This document shows positions 15,123-23,791 of a stretch of DNA of 64,000 nt, piece by piece. The DNA comes from Prochlorococcus sp. AG-402-B05. Its GTDB lineage: Bacteria > Cyanobacteriota > Cyanobacteriia > PCC-6307 > Cyanobiaceae. The stretch lies in assembly GCA_003279635.1 (NCBI GenBank), contig QCHK01000007.1, forward strand, positions 1 through 64,000. Direction: 5' to 3'. The stretch's first letter is position 1; the number at the start of each line of letters is the position of its first letter. The notes beneath the pieces are model-generated. The model was given only the letters and a program-made list of their open reading frames with translations, searched no databases and was not told where the DNA came from. Position numbers and translations under genes: made by a program.

Positions 15123-15218
15123 TTTGTGAGGAGTTGAGATCCTCCGCAGTGGAAACAAGGAAACACTTGCGTTTGATCTCACAAAGAAACCGCCCTAACA
15201 GAACTGGGCGGTTTTTTT
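15123..15218 (+). ncRNA. yfr2: Yfr2-family small RNA, copy B
   Basis: It is nearly identical to copy A over the 5' arm, the first hairpin and the GGAAACA pair (15,151-15,157 and 15,159-15,165), and diverges after about 15,172. The 5' arm TGTGAGGAGTTG (15,125-15,136) is again perfectly complementary to the core loop of the neighbouring sRNA. The terminator stem is ACCGCCC (15,189-15,195) with GGGCGGT (15,206-15,212) and a T-run. Conservation is much higher inside the RNA than in its upstream region, as expected of a functional RNA gene. Confidence 0.8.
15181..15218 (+). terminator. Intrinsic terminator of Yfr2 copy B
   Basis: A 7-bp GC-rich stem (15,189-15,195 / 15,206-15,212) followed by T7. 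Confidence 0.85.
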
Positions 15219-15254
15219 GTGCCTTTTTAAATACTAAGTACACAAAATATGTAG

Positions 15255-15370
15255 AGAAGTCGTTGATAGATTATTAGCAACTAAATCCTAGACATTGAAA
15301 CAACAAGTGTAGAGAAAACAAACTATCTACGATTTCTCTGTAGAGAAGGTGACAAGGTGACACGGGGAAC
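15255..15370 (+). repeat. Diverged direct repeat, right copy
   Basis: Partner of 11,565-11,676. It starts AAGTCGT near 15,257 and runs through GAGAAGGTG into the first ACGGGGAAC. It also holds a GGTGACA doublet (15,349 and 15,356) whose inverse (GTCAC twice) recurs at 15,400-15,415, perhaps sites for an accessory protein. Confidence 0.5.
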
Positions 15371-15442
15371 ATACGGGGAACAGAGCACTTGAAAACCCTT
15401 GTCACTCCGTCACTTCATTCCCACGGGGAACTCACGGGGAAC
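15362..15442 (+). repeat. ACGGGGAAC, two 11-bp phased pairs (right arms)
   Basis: Perfect ACGGGGAAC copies start at 15,362 and 15,373, and again at 15,423 and 15,434. The last one ends 39 bp before the guaA tail, the same offset as the ACAAAACC pair before core 2. Confidence 0.65.
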
Positions 15443-15481
15443 AACTACTTTGAGTGACTGACTACGTTTTACTGCCCTGAA

Positions 15482-17068
15482 CTATTCCCACTCAATAGTT
15501 CCTGGGGGTTTACTTGTTATATCCAAAACAACTCTATTGACCCCCTCAACTTCATTAACTATCCGGTTAGAAATTTTCTCTAAGACTTCATACGGTAAAC
15601 GAGACCAATCAGCGGTCATTCCATCCTCACTAGAAACACAACGAACAACAATTGGCCATGCATAAGTTCTTTGGTCACCCATTACTCCAACTGAATACAC
15701 AGGCAATAAAACAGCGAAAGCCTGCCAAATGTCGTTATATAAGCCAGCAGTATTAACCTCCTCTCTAACAATTAAATCTGCATCCCTTAAACAATTTAGT
15801 TTCTCATGAGTTACCTCTCCTAAAATTCTTATAGCCAAACCTGGGCCTGGGAATGGATGTCTTCGAACAATCTCATCTGGCAATCCCAGTGATTTACCAA
15901 CTTTTCTAACTTCATCTTTAAATAAACGTCTCAAGGGCTCTACCAATTTAAATTGCAAATCTTTTGGCAAGCCTCCTACATTATGATGACTTTTGATTTT
16001 AACTGCTATTCGTTCACCAGTTTTTGGATCAAGATTTGTGCCAGAACTTTCAATTACATCAGGATAAAGCGTACCTTGAGCCAAGTAATCAAAAGGACCC
16101 AATCGAAGACTCTCTTCTTCAAAAACCCGAATAAATTCTCTACCTATAATTTTACGCTTTTGCTCAGGATCAGTTACTCCTTTTAATTGTGAAATAAATC
16201 TTTCTCTGGCATTGATGTATTCAACATTAATTTTAAACTTTTCATCAAAAAAAGACATTAAAAATTCTGGCTCACCTTTTCTCATAAAACCTTGATCAAT
16301 AAACATACACGTCAATTGAGGTCCTATTGCTTTGTTTAATAAAAATGCAAGAGTTGATGAATCAACACCACCAGATAGAGCCAATAAAACTTTTTTATCG
16401 CCTACCTGTTGTTGTACTTGAGAAACAGCTTCATCTATAAATAAATTTGTTGTCCAATCCGGGTCACAAGAACAAACATGATATACAAAATTTCTTATTA
16501 CAACCATTCCATTAGCGGAATGAACAACTTCGGGATGAAATTGCACTCCATAAAAGCTCTTATCATGCAAAGCAATAGCTGCCTGTGAAGTATTTGAAGT
16601 ATGAGCTAATCTGACAAACCCATTGGGTAATTTCTGAACTGAATCACCATGACTCATCCACATTGTTGATCCACTAATAACATTCGTTAATAACGCTGTT
16701 GGATCATCAACTTCTAAAGGAGCCTTTCCATATTCGGCTTTCCCAGTAGCAGGTTTTACAGATCCTCCTAGCTGATGAACCATTAATTGCATTCCATAAC
16801 AAACACCAAGAACAGGAATTCCTAAATTAAAAATTTCTGGATCACAGTATGGAGCACCTTCTTCATAAACAGATCCAGGACCTCCGCTTAAAATAATTCC
16901 CTTAGGCTTGAGAGAACGTAATTGGTCAGCAGATGTTGTGTAACTCATAACTAATGAGTAAACCTCTGTCTCTCGAATCCTTCGAGCAATTAATTCTGAA
17001 TATTGAGAACCAAAATCGAGAATTACGATTGCTGGATTACGTTTTTCAGCTGAAATCATAGAAGCCAT
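15482..17068 (-). CDS. guaA: GMP synthase (glutamine-hydrolysing)
   Basis: 528 residues, full length. It converts XMP to GMP with glutamine and ATP. The N-terminal class I amidotransferase domain shows GVCYGMQLM with the nucleophilic Cys and the GVQFHPEV motif. The ATP pyrophosphatase domain starts with the P-loop ALSGGVDSS, and the C-terminal dimerisation domain ends in PPGTIEWE, as is standard for GuaA. The last 17 bp (15,482-15,498) double as candidate attachment core 3. The protein end is unaltered because the element restores the codons. The upstream neighbour is cbiD on the same strand, 66 bp away. Confidence 0.97.
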   Translation of the reverse strand: MASMISAEKRNPAIVILDFGSQYSELIARRIRETEVYSLVMSYTTSADQLRSLKPKGIILSGGPGSVYEEGAPYCDPEIFNLGIPVLGVCYGMQLMVHQLGGSVKPATGKAEYGKAPLEVDDPTALLTNVISGSTMWMSHGDSVQKLPNGFVRLAHTSNTSQAAIALHDKSFYGVQFHPEVVHSANGMVVIRNFVYHVCSCDPDWTTNLFIDEAVSQVQQQVGDKKVLLALSGGVDSSTLAFLLNKAIGPQLTCMFIDQGFMRKGEPEFLMSFFDEKFKINVEYINARERFISQLKGVTDPEQKRKIIGREFIRVFEEESLRLGPFDYLAQGTLYPDVIESSGTNLDPKTGERIAVKIKSHHNVGGLPKDLQFKLVEPLRRLFKDEVRKVGKSLGLPDEIVRRHPFPGPGLAIRILGEVTHEKLNCLRDADLIVREEVNTAGLYNDIWQAFAVLLPVYSVGVMGDQRTYAWPIVVRCVSSEDGMTADWSRLPYEVLEKISNRIVNEVEGVNRVVLDITSKPPGTIEWE

Positions 17069-17134
17069 ATCAACCTGATGAATCCCTATAAAACATTCTT
17101 ATCAAATAGACTAATTAAGAGAATAGAAATATGC

Positions 17135-18280
17135 CTATCGCTTAAGAATTAACCCAAAAGAATTAATCTGTTTTAAACCCTCAAAACCAGCCCATCGAAT
17201 TTGTCTTTTCCTATCAAATAATACAGATCCTATTTCCATTGATGAAGACAAGTATCTATTCACATAGCTTCTGCTTTTTATTTCAATTTCTTTAGCCATC
17301 CTGCTCCATATCAAAGACACAGCCTCTGGGTTATTTAATTCAAGGGTTAATAAAGCATTTTCCACCGATGTTGATTTACTTATTAACTTAATCAAATCAA
17401 ATGAGATGCCTTCTCTAAATGCAAGTGAAGTGAGAATTTCAATCCTTCCATCGGCAAGGTGATGATGTGTATGAAAAACGCCACCAGAAAGTTTTATTAG
17501 TTTTCCATGATATCCAAATAATAAAAGTTTTTTGACTCCATTTTCTGCAGCAGCAACAAGAAGAGGACCTAACCAATTCCCAGTTTTAATAATTTGATTA
17601 GCTGGAAGTCCATGTTTCAAAGCTAAATCCATTCCATTTTCACCAATAACAAAAGTCAAACATCCATCAAATGTTGCTTTAGTACATTTGTGGTGCAAAA
17701 TTTCTTTACAGTTTTTCAACTGATTAGGAGAAGCACTAATTTGAACCTCAGCCTGTGTTCCAATTAGGGACAATCCATCTACAACTCCAAAGGCTTCATT
17801 ACTTGTCTTAGATGCACGATCTTTCCCTTCAGGTAAAATAATTTCAACTTTTATTGAACTACCTTTGGGTAAAAGGGGGTAAAGGTTAATACATAGCAAA
17901 TCACGAGCAAACTGAGATATACATGGCTGACCGGATGATTGAAATTTACCAACTCCATAACCGGCATGAAAATCAAGCCAATCAGGAAAACCATTTTGAA
18001 CTTTCCTTTTAGATTGAAAACGTCTATTACTGAATTGAATATAAGCCCAGATTTCTAATCCTCTTGTTATGTCAAGAGGCAATCCAGACTGACAATGACT
18101 TACTGCTAAAGATCTCTCACCGTTGTCAAGTAAAGCAGAAGAAGAAATAGGTACCGAAATCGATTCTTCGTTATTTGGTAAATCAATTCTCTCGTTATCC
18201 CTAAATCTATTGCCAATAAGAATGTTTGTTGCTGACTTTGCGGCCGCAACCACCCAAACGGGAAGAGTAAATTGATTCAA
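17135..18280 (-). CDS. cbiD: Cobalt-precorrin-5B C1-methyltransferase CbiD
   Basis: 381 residues. CbiD methylates C-1 of cobalt-precorrin-5B in the anaerobic (early-cobalt) cobalamin pathway, which Prochlorococcus uses to make pseudocobalamin. Family features include the N-terminal Ala-rich segment (VVAAAKSATNILIGN), a GYGVGK motif near residue 112, and GNWLGPLLVAAAENGVKKLLLFGYHGKLIKLSGG with the HTHHHLADGR segment in the C-terminal half. The N-terminus lacks the TTGxCA-like motif of many CbiD proteins, as I would expect for the picocyanobacterial branch, but that is from memory. It is divergent from the aminotransferase gene, with 79 bp between them. Confidence 0.9.
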   Translation of the reverse strand: MNQFTLPVWVVAAAKSATNILIGNRFRDNERIDLPNNEESISVPISSSALLDNGERSLAVSHCQSGLPLDITRGLEIWAYIQFSNRRFQSKRKVQNGFPDWLDFHAGYGVGKFQSSGQPCISQFARDLLCINLYPLLPKGSSIKVEIILPEGKDRASKTSNEAFGVVDGLSLIGTQAEVQISASPNQLKNCKEILHHKCTKATFDGCLTFVIGENGMDLALKHGLPANQIIKTGNWLGPLLVAAAENGVKKLLLFGYHGKLIKLSGGVFHTHHHLADGRIEILTSLAFREGISFDLIKLISKSTSVENALLTLELNNPEAVSLIWSRMAKEIEIKSRSYVNRYLSSSMEIGSVLFDRKRQIRWAGFEGLKQINSFGLILKR

Positions 18281-18359
18281 ATCATTGGAAGAGCTGACGA
18301 TAAAGGAAATTCCCTAAATAATTTTTTAAAATAATATTAATCTAGAACTAAATAAGTAA

Positions 18360-19514
18360 ATGCAAGACAAACTCAATCTAATGATTCCTGGACCAACACC
18401 GGTGCCAGAAAATGTTTTGAGTTCTATGAGTAAACACCCCATTGGTCATAGAAGTATAGATTTTCAAGAAATTGTTCAAAAAACAACTGAGCAACTCAAA
18501 TGGCTTCACCAAACAACTGCAGACGTCCTAACAATTACAGGAAGTGGGACAGCTGCAATGGAGGCAGGAATAATTAATACATTAAGCAAAGGTGATCAAG
18601 TCATTTGCGGCGATAATGGAAAATTTGGTGAAAGATGGGTAAAAGTAGCACAAGCATATGGATTAGATGTAAAAGTTATAAAAGCTGATTGGGGCAACCC
18701 TCTTGATCCAAAGCAATTTAAGAGAATTCTTGAAGAAGACACTAACAAGAAAATTAAAGCAGTTATTTTAACTCATTCAGAAACTTCAACAGGAGTGATT
18801 AATGATCTTCAATCGATTAATAACGAAGTAAAGAATCATGGTAAAGCTATTACAATTGCGGATTGTGTAACAAGTCTTGGTGCAAGTAACATCCCAATGG
18901 ATGAATGGGGGATCGATGTAATAGCTTCAGGCTCTCAAAAAGGTTATATGATTCCACCTGGGCTTAGCTTTGTTGCTATGAGCAAAAGAGCATGGGAAGC
19001 AAATAATCAATCAAATTTACCTAAATTTTATTTAGATCTAAAACAATATTTAAAGACAGTTAATCAAAATAGCAATCCTTTTACACCTGCAATAAATTTA
19101 TACTTTGCTTTAGAAGCTTCTCTAACAATGATGCAAAAAGAAGGGTTAAATAATATATTTGCCCGTCATGCTCGTCATCAAAAAGCTACGCAAGAAGGAA
19201 TAAAAGCTATGGGGTTGAATTTATTTGCAAAAGAAATTTTTGGAAGTCCAGCAATAACAGCTGTTAAGCCTGAGAATATCGACGCTGAAAGTATAAGAAA
19301 AGCAATAAAAAATGACTTCGACATACTCCTTGCTGGAGGTCAAGATCATTTAAAAGGAAAAATCTTTAGAATTGGACATTTAGGATTTGTCAATAATAGA
19401 GACATTGTTAGTGTCATATCAGCTTTAGAAAGCACTCTTGATAAAATGGGCAAACTAAACGTCCCCATTGGCCAAGGAATAGCAAAAACAATTTCAGTAT
19501 TAAATAACGAATAA
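18360..19514 (+). CDS. Class V aminotransferase (serine/alanine-glyoxylate type)
   Basis: 384 residues of the PLP-dependent class V family. The N-terminal motif MIPGPTPVPENVL, the GSGTAAMEA cofactor loop and the SGSQKGYMIPPG segment with the PLP-binding Lys (near residue 200) are characteristic. In cyanobacteria this enzyme handles glyoxylate from photorespiration, using serine or alanine as amino donor. Older annotations call it a soluble hydrogenase small subunit, which is misleading. Which amino donor is preferred cannot be read from the sequence. It is a single gene with its own promoter region shared with cbiD. Confidence 0.9.
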   Translation: MQDKLNLMIPGPTPVPENVLSSMSKHPIGHRSIDFQEIVQKTTEQLKWLHQTTADVLTITGSGTAAMEAGIINTLSKGDQVICGDNGKFGERWVKVAQAYGLDVKVIKADWGNPLDPKQFKRILEEDTNKKIKAVILTHSETSTGVINDLQSINNEVKNHGKAITIADCVTSLGASNIPMDEWGIDVIASGSQKGYMIPPGLSFVAMSKRAWEANNQSNLPKFYLDLKQYLKTVNQNSNPFTPAINLYFALEASLTMMQKEGLNNIFARHARHQKATQEGIKAMGLNLFAKEIFGSPAITAVKPENIDAESIRKAIKNDFDILLAGGQDHLKGKIFRIGHLGFVNNRDIVSVISALESTLDKMGKLNVPIGQGIAKTISVLNNE

Positions 19515-19538
19515 TATTTAAGAGATCAATAAAAATAA

Positions 19539-19727
19539 CTATATTGTTTTAATTAGATGAAGCACTTGAGGTCCTATCTCACGAGCTCTTCTCTCCTTTT
19601 CAAGTGATTGCAAAATCAAGCCAGCACATGATTTCAAATCTCCTTCTTCAGCATACAGAGATGCATTCTTAAAGAAAAAGCAAGCCTCTTTTAAAAATGC
19701 CTGTTTTTTTACTTGAGATATATTCAT
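19539..19727 (-). CDS. Small hypothetical protein, 62 aa
   Basis: The ATG at 19,727 (MNISQVKKQAF) is chosen; a GTG at 19,745 would add six residues. The sequence is helical and cationic at the start, with KEACFFFKNASLYAEEGD and SCAGLILQSLEKERRAREIGPQV. It resembles an all-helical two-repeat protein, without signal peptide or membrane segment. I do not recognise it. It is convergent with the aminotransferase gene, 24 bp from its stop. The size and composition fit a real conserved short protein, but a chance ORF is possible. Confidence 0.55.
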   Translation of the reverse strand: MNISQVKKQAFLKEACFFFKNASLYAEEGDLKSCAGLILQSLEKERRAREIGPQVLHLIKTI

Positions 19728-19940
19728 TATTATTTTTGTAAGCACAAAAAAATTGTTAAATAACTATATCAAAAAATAGATATTTAAGTCATCTAAAAAA
19801 ATCGAACTTAAAAGTAAAAAATTGAGTTCAATATTTTATATCGTAAAAATTAGCCAAAGAAAACAAAAAACTAATCCTAAATAAAGCTAGACAGAAGAAA
19901 GAAAAATAGATAATTTAAATTTGATAATTCTCTTTAAATC

Positions 19941-20363
19941 ATGTCATTAGGGATAAAGCGAAACTTCTTACCAATTTCAATAATTTGTTTAGTCTGCGGC
20001 AGCACTTTAGGATTGAGAATTAGTGCAGCAGTCACAAATGGAGCAGATATATATTGCTTTATGAGGAATGGGGGCAACACTCATGAACCAAGCTGGCAAG
20101 CAGCCTATCAATTTATAAAAAATAAAAAACAAGGTTTATTCAAAACTTCACCCAAACAAGCTGCTTCGTTAATTGTTGAAGAAGTGGTTCAAGATCCTGT
20201 CAAATATGAAGAATGCATTAATTATTTAGGCGATCTGTATACAGGTGAGTCAAGTTCTTTAAGTGTTAATAGTGATCAAGATTTAACAAATGAAGTAACT
20301 TCTTCAACTGATAGTAAAAAGAAAGCTCCTAAGGGGACATATGTAGATCGTTATAGTTATTAG
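19941..20363 (+). CDS. Exported hypothetical protein, 140 aa
   Basis: An N-terminal signal peptide is clear: basic MSLGIKRNF, hydrophobic core LPISIICLVCGSTLGL and a cleavage region ISAA-V. The mature part contains GADIYCFMRNGGNTHEPSWQAAYQFIKNKK and a helical core with two conserved-looking Cys (CFMRNGG, ECINYLG), then a low-complexity Ser/Thr/Lys tail. I recognise it as a picocyanobacterial family of unknown function. It should be periplasmic or in the thylakoid lumen. It is a single gene on the plus strand. Confidence 0.75.
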   Translation: MSLGIKRNFLPISIICLVCGSTLGLRISAAVTNGADIYCFMRNGGNTHEPSWQAAYQFIKNKKQGLFKTSPKQAASLIVEEVVQDPVKYEECINYLGDLYTGESSSLSVNSDQDLTNEVTSSTDSKKKAPKGTYVDRYSY

Positions 20364-20504
20364 TCTTATTTATATAAATAAAAAAAATTTGTTTCTAATT
20401 CCAAAACAATAAAAAAACAAATCTTATAAAATGTGAAACTGCTATTTTCGATACATTGACTTATCGGTATGGCAAGGCAAAATTAAACTAACTAAATCAT
20501 ACGT

Positions 20505-20915
20505 ATGCACAACAGGGATGCGGTTTTCTTAGAAGATCTCTGCCCAAAGCTACGTAACAGAAGATGGCGAAAATCATTACATCAATTTACAGGTCATAGT
20601 TGTATTTATTGTGGGAAAAGTTCAGAATCGATTGACCATGTTTTACCTAGGAGTAGAGGTGGATTAAGCATTACAGAAAATTGTGTGCCTGCCTGCCTCT
20701 CATGTAATGGAAGCAAAACTGATTATGATGCTTTTGAATGGTACAGAAAACAACGTTTTTACGACCCAAGGCGCTCTATGGCAATTAGAGCATGGACTGA
20801 CGGAGACATACGTTTAGCGCTAAGGCTTCTAAAATGGGCTCAACCTAAACCTATTGAGAGTCTTAAAAACTCAAAATCTAGATCTAATGACGATTATTCT
20901 TGGCAAGCAGCTTAA
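20505..20915 (+). CDS. HNH endonuclease family protein
   Basis: 136 residues with a clear HNH core: CIYCGKSSESIDHVLPRSRGG and then NCVPACLSCNGSK. This gives the zinc-binding pair of CxxC motifs and the catalytic DHVLP ... N arrangement. Members cut DNA, but for these short cyanobacterial chromosomal copies the target and role are unknown. The C-terminal region (RRSMAIRAWTDGDIRLALRLLKWAQ) is helical and Arg-rich. There is no restriction methylase or mobile-element gene beside it, so a housekeeping role is more likely than restriction. The ATG is the only reasonable start. Confidence 0.85.
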   Translation: MHNRDAVFLEDLCPKLRNRRWRKSLHQFTGHSCIYCGKSSESIDHVLPRSRGGLSITENCVPACLSCNGSKTDYDAFEWYRKQRFYDPRRSMAIRAWTDGDIRLALRLLKWAQPKPIESLKNSKSRSNDDYSWQAA

Positions 20916-20918
20916 GCA

Positions 20919-21143
20919 CTACCAAACTTGACAGGCGACAGAAGAATTATATTTTTCACAAATAGAAGCCAAGTTAGAGGGTTTTTCAGGGACAAGAATG
21001 ATGCAAAAAAGAAAGCAAATTGAGGCAAGTAAAGGTTTTACAAAGTTTTGATCTTTCTCTGGCACAAATATTCTTTTATCGTTTCTTAATTTCCTAGCGC
21101 CATTAATGGAATTCAGACTAGGCTTGAAATAGGAAGCAATCAT
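20919..21143 (-). CDS. Small membrane-anchored protein, 74 aa, start uncertain
   Basis: The ORF fills nearly all of the gap between the HNH gene and the epimerase gene. A polar N-terminus is followed by one hydrophobic segment (PLLASICFLFCIILVPE) and a short tail with two Cys (ASICEKYNSSVACQVW). The frame can start at ATG 21,167 or 21,143; the latter leaves room for the divergent neighbour. No function is known. Convergence with the HNH gene is tight (3 bp). Confidence 0.5.
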   Translation of the reverse strand: MIASYFKPSLNSINGARKLRNDKRIFVPEKDQNFVKPLLASICFLFCIILVPEKPSNLASICEKYNSSVACQVW

Positions 21144-21175
21144 TGCCAAATAATCAACATAATACATTTGTACTA

Positions 21176-22072
21176 ATGATTCAAGAGATTGTCAAGCGAT
21201 CTAAGCCTCTACCACCTAAATCAAAATTAATCATATTTGGAGGTGGATTTAGTGGACAAAGAATCGCAAGTGTAGGAAGGCAATTAGGATTAAAAGTTTT
21301 ATGCAGCAGGAGAAAAGAAAGTAGCAAAGGAGCTGATTTTATTTTTAACACTTATCAAAAATTATCTGATGAGATTTTGGAGGGAGCAACACATGTCTTA
21401 AGTTGTATACCTCCTTTGTTAAGTGGAGAAGATCCTGTCCTTCTTAAACTTAAAACTCAATTACTAAATTCAAAAAAGATACAATGGGTTGGTTATTTAT
21501 CGACTACTGGCGTATACGGAGACTCAAAAGGGAACTGGGTCAATGAAAATACTTCTCCCAACCCTCAGCAAGATAGAAGTATTCGTAGATTGTCTTGTGA
21601 AAAACAATGGTTAGACACAAAGCTTCCCATTCAGATACTTAGGTTGCCAGGAATTTATGGACCTGGAAGATCTGCATTTGAAAGCCTTTTAAATGGAACT
21701 ACAAAAATGATTGATAAGCCTGGTCAAGTTTTTTCAAGAATCCATGTAGATGATATTGCTGGATCTGTCTTGTTCTTAATTAATCTCTATTTTCAAGGGA
21801 AAACTCCATCCATAGTTAATGTGGCTGATAACTTACCAGCAAATAATCTTGACGTGCTTAATTTTGCAGCGAAAATAGCCAAGAAATCTCTACCATCAAA
21901 AGTGCCTTTTGAAATCGCACAAAAAACAATGAGTCCAATGGCAATATCTTTTTGGCAGGAGAATAGAAAAGTTGATAACAAGTTATTATGTAAAAAACTT
22001 GGGTATTCTCTAATTTATCCAGATTTTAAATCTGGGTTAAAAAATTGTTTCTCGCAATTGAAAATAAATTAA
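21176..22072 (+). CDS. NAD-dependent epimerase/dehydratase-like SDR protein
   Basis: 298 residues from the ATG at 21,176 (MIQEIVKRSKPL); the frame reaches a weaker TTG at 21,143. An extended short-chain dehydrogenase fold is shown by the nucleotide-binding loop IIFGGGFSGQRIA, the YLSTTGVYGDSKG segment and the substrate-side motif LRLPGIYGPGRSAFE. It belongs to the branch that includes E. coli YeeZ, whose substrate is unknown. Instead of the classical YxxxK, the Tyr of TGVYGD is followed much later by a basic residue (RRLSCEKQWL), as in that branch. It is a single gene with no pathway neighbours. Confidence 0.8.
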   Translation: MIQEIVKRSKPLPPKSKLIIFGGGFSGQRIASVGRQLGLKVLCSRRKESSKGADFIFNTYQKLSDEILEGATHVLSCIPPLLSGEDPVLLKLKTQLLNSKKIQWVGYLSTTGVYGDSKGNWVNENTSPNPQQDRSIRRLSCEKQWLDTKLPIQILRLPGIYGPGRSAFESLLNGTTKMIDKPGQVFSRIHVDDIAGSVLFLINLYFQGKTPSIVNVADNLPANNLDVLNFAAKIAKKSLPSKVPFEIAQKTMSPMAISFWQENRKVDNKLLCKKLGYSLIYPDFKSGLKNCFSQLKIN

Positions 22073-22257
22073 TAGTCTTTATTTTTCAAATTATCATTAA
22101 TCAATGTATTTTAGAAAATCACTTTAATTTAGTTAAATGGATAATTAAAATCTAATGAAGTAAATCCAATATTATAAAAATTTATTACACTCTATTCCAA
22201 GCCAACTATTACTCAAAAATTGGCTAAAAAATCAAACTCCCAAGAAAAAATCGAAAC

Positions 22258-23283
22258 ATGCAAAAATTTCAAACTTCGAAAAAAAAAAGCAGTACTCTTA
22301 TTATCTCATTAGGAGATCCTGCAGGAATAGGGACAGAAATAACATTAAAAGCTCTTGGCTCTAAAAGCCTAAATAAAAATATAAAGCCTTTGCTTGTAGG
22401 ATGCAAAAATAATATTCATGATACTTATTCAAAGTTAATTAAACATGGAATAGATAATATTCCCGATCCTAACCAGCTTGATATTATTGATATCCCTTTA
22501 GAAAATAAAGTTATTCCAGGAATAGTTGACGAATATTCTGGATCAGCAAGCTTTAAATGGCTTTTGAATGCAACTAATATACTTTTAGAAGGAAAAGCTA
22601 ATGCTCTTGTAACAGCACCTATTTCTAAAATTGCATGGCATAAAGCTGGTCATAAATTTGCAGGACAAACTGAATTATTAGGTAAATTAACTAATAACAA
22701 AACATCTATGCTTTTTACAGCAATCTCACCAAATAATGGATGGAGATTTAATACTTTATTAGCGACAACACATATACCACTTAATAAAGTAAATGATACT
22801 TTAACCAAAGAATTGATTAGACATAAATTAGATACCTTATTGAATTTCTGTCGTAAGTTCAAACAGAAGCCATCAATACAAATAGCCGGTTTAAATCCAC
22901 ATGCTGGAGAACAAGGAAAAATTGGAATAGAGGAACAAAACTTAATTATTCCTATTTTAAATGAATGGAAATTAGATAATCCAGGCATCGAAATTTGTGG
23001 TCCCATACCTCCAGATACCTGTTGGATTTCATCAGTCAATGCATGGAATAGCGCTTCAATTAAAAATAATGCACCTGATGGAATACTTGCTTTGTATCAC
23101 GATCAAGGTCTGATCCCTGTCAAGCTAATTGCCTTTGATGAAGCCGTTAACACAACTCTTGGTTTGCCTTTTGTAAGAACATCACCTGATCATGGGACAG
23201 CTCTTGATATTGCAGGAATGTTTAAGGCAAGAGAAAAAAGTATGATTGCAGCAATGAATAATGCTTTGATTCTTTCTCAATAA
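22258..23283 (+). CDS. pdxA: 4-hydroxythreonine-4-phosphate dehydrogenase
   Basis: 341 residues. PdxA oxidises 4-phosphohydroxy-L-threonine in the DXP-dependent route to pyridoxal phosphate. Typical features are the N-terminal SLGDPAGIGTEI, the metal and substrate residues in KFAGQTELLGKL, GLNPHAGEQGKIG in the middle, and LYHDQGLIPVKLIAF and RTSPDHGTALDIAG near the end. The length is close to the E. coli enzyme. It is convergent with accB, 10 bp between stops, and is preceded by a 185-bp AT-rich gap in which I see only promoter-sized space. Confidence 0.95.
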   Translation: MQKFQTSKKKSSTLIISLGDPAGIGTEITLKALGSKSLNKNIKPLLVGCKNNIHDTYSKLIKHGIDNIPDPNQLDIIDIPLENKVIPGIVDEYSGSASFKWLLNATNILLEGKANALVTAPISKIAWHKAGHKFAGQTELLGKLTNNKTSMLFTAISPNNGWRFNTLLATTHIPLNKVNDTLTKELIRHKLDTLLNFCRKFKQKPSIQIAGLNPHAGEQGKIGIEEQNLIIPILNEWKLDNPGIEICGPIPPDTCWISSVNAWNSASIKNNAPDGILALYHDQGLIPVKLIAFDEAVNTTLGLPFVRTSPDHGTALDIAGMFKAREKSMIAAMNNALILSQ

Positions 23284-23293
23284 GTAAAAACTT

Positions 23294-23791
23294 TTACACA
23301 GGTTTTAATCTCATTAAAACTTGACCAAACTCGACTGGTGTTCCGTTCTCTACAAGAATTTCAATTACTTCACCACTTACCTCTGATTCTAATTCGTTCA
23401 TTAATTTCATTGCTTCAAGAATACAAACAGCCTGCCCCACACTGATTCTCGATCCAATCTCTACGAAAGGGGGCTCTTCTGGACCTGGTGCGCGATAAAA
23501 GGTCCCTACCATAGGAGCAGTTACTTCAACAAAGTCAGAGCGTGAACCTGGGACTGAAGGAGGAGGAGTGCTCGGTACTGGAGAAGTATCAATTTTAGAT
23601 TGAGGTGGTGGTGAATCAATATCTTCTGAAGTGATTTTCTTATTTGAAGCTATTGACTCTGAAGAAGTCGCAAAATTACGTTTAACTTCCAAGCAAAAGT
23701 CTTCTCCCTCAAGTCGAAACTCTTGAATGTCACTCTCAGCTAAAGTTGCCAACAAGCGATGAAGCTCTTCATGATCAAGATTCATAGTCAT
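23294..23791 (-). CDS. accB: Biotin carboxyl carrier protein of acetyl-CoA carboxylase
   Basis: 165 residues. AccB carries the biotin that is carboxylated and then delivers CO2 to acetyl-CoA for fatty-acid synthesis. The layout is an N-terminal helical domain (1-40), a Pro/Ser-rich linker (about 60-85), and a lipoyl-like domain with the biotinylation motif EAMKLMNE (126-133, biotinyl-Lys129). The thumb typical of bacterial BCCP ([15 protein letters not shown]) is present. The start overlaps the stop of efp by 4 bp (23,788-23,791), so the two are translationally coupled. Confidence 0.96.
   Translation of the reverse strand: MTMNLDHEELHRLLATLAESDIQEFRLEGEDFCLEVKRNFATSSESIASNKKITSEDIDSPPPQSKIDTSPVPSTPPPSVPGSRSDFVEVTAPMVGTFYRAPGPEEPPFVEIGSRISVGQAVCILEAMKLMNELESEVSGEVIEILVENGTPVEFGQVLMRLKPV

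Larger units (their letters stand above)
11988..15498. mobile_element. Candidate non-autonomous integrative element at guaA 3' end
   Basis: 3.5 kb bounded by core 2 and by the end of guaA (core 3). Pairs of ACGGGGAAC-type repeats spaced 11 bp lie inside each end: 12,068 and 12,079 on the left, 15,362/15,373 and 15,423/15,434 on the right. The cargo is the beta-propeller/RTX gene and one sRNA pair. No integrase or excisionase gene is visible, so movement would need a recombinase supplied in trans. The 3' end of guaA is a known integration site of genomic islands in other bacteria. Boundaries are inferred. Confidence 0.5.

Noticed and set aside
15040-15243. 67-codon ORF antisense to Yfr2 copy B
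   Set aside because: Same reason; no counterpart frame is kept in copy A.
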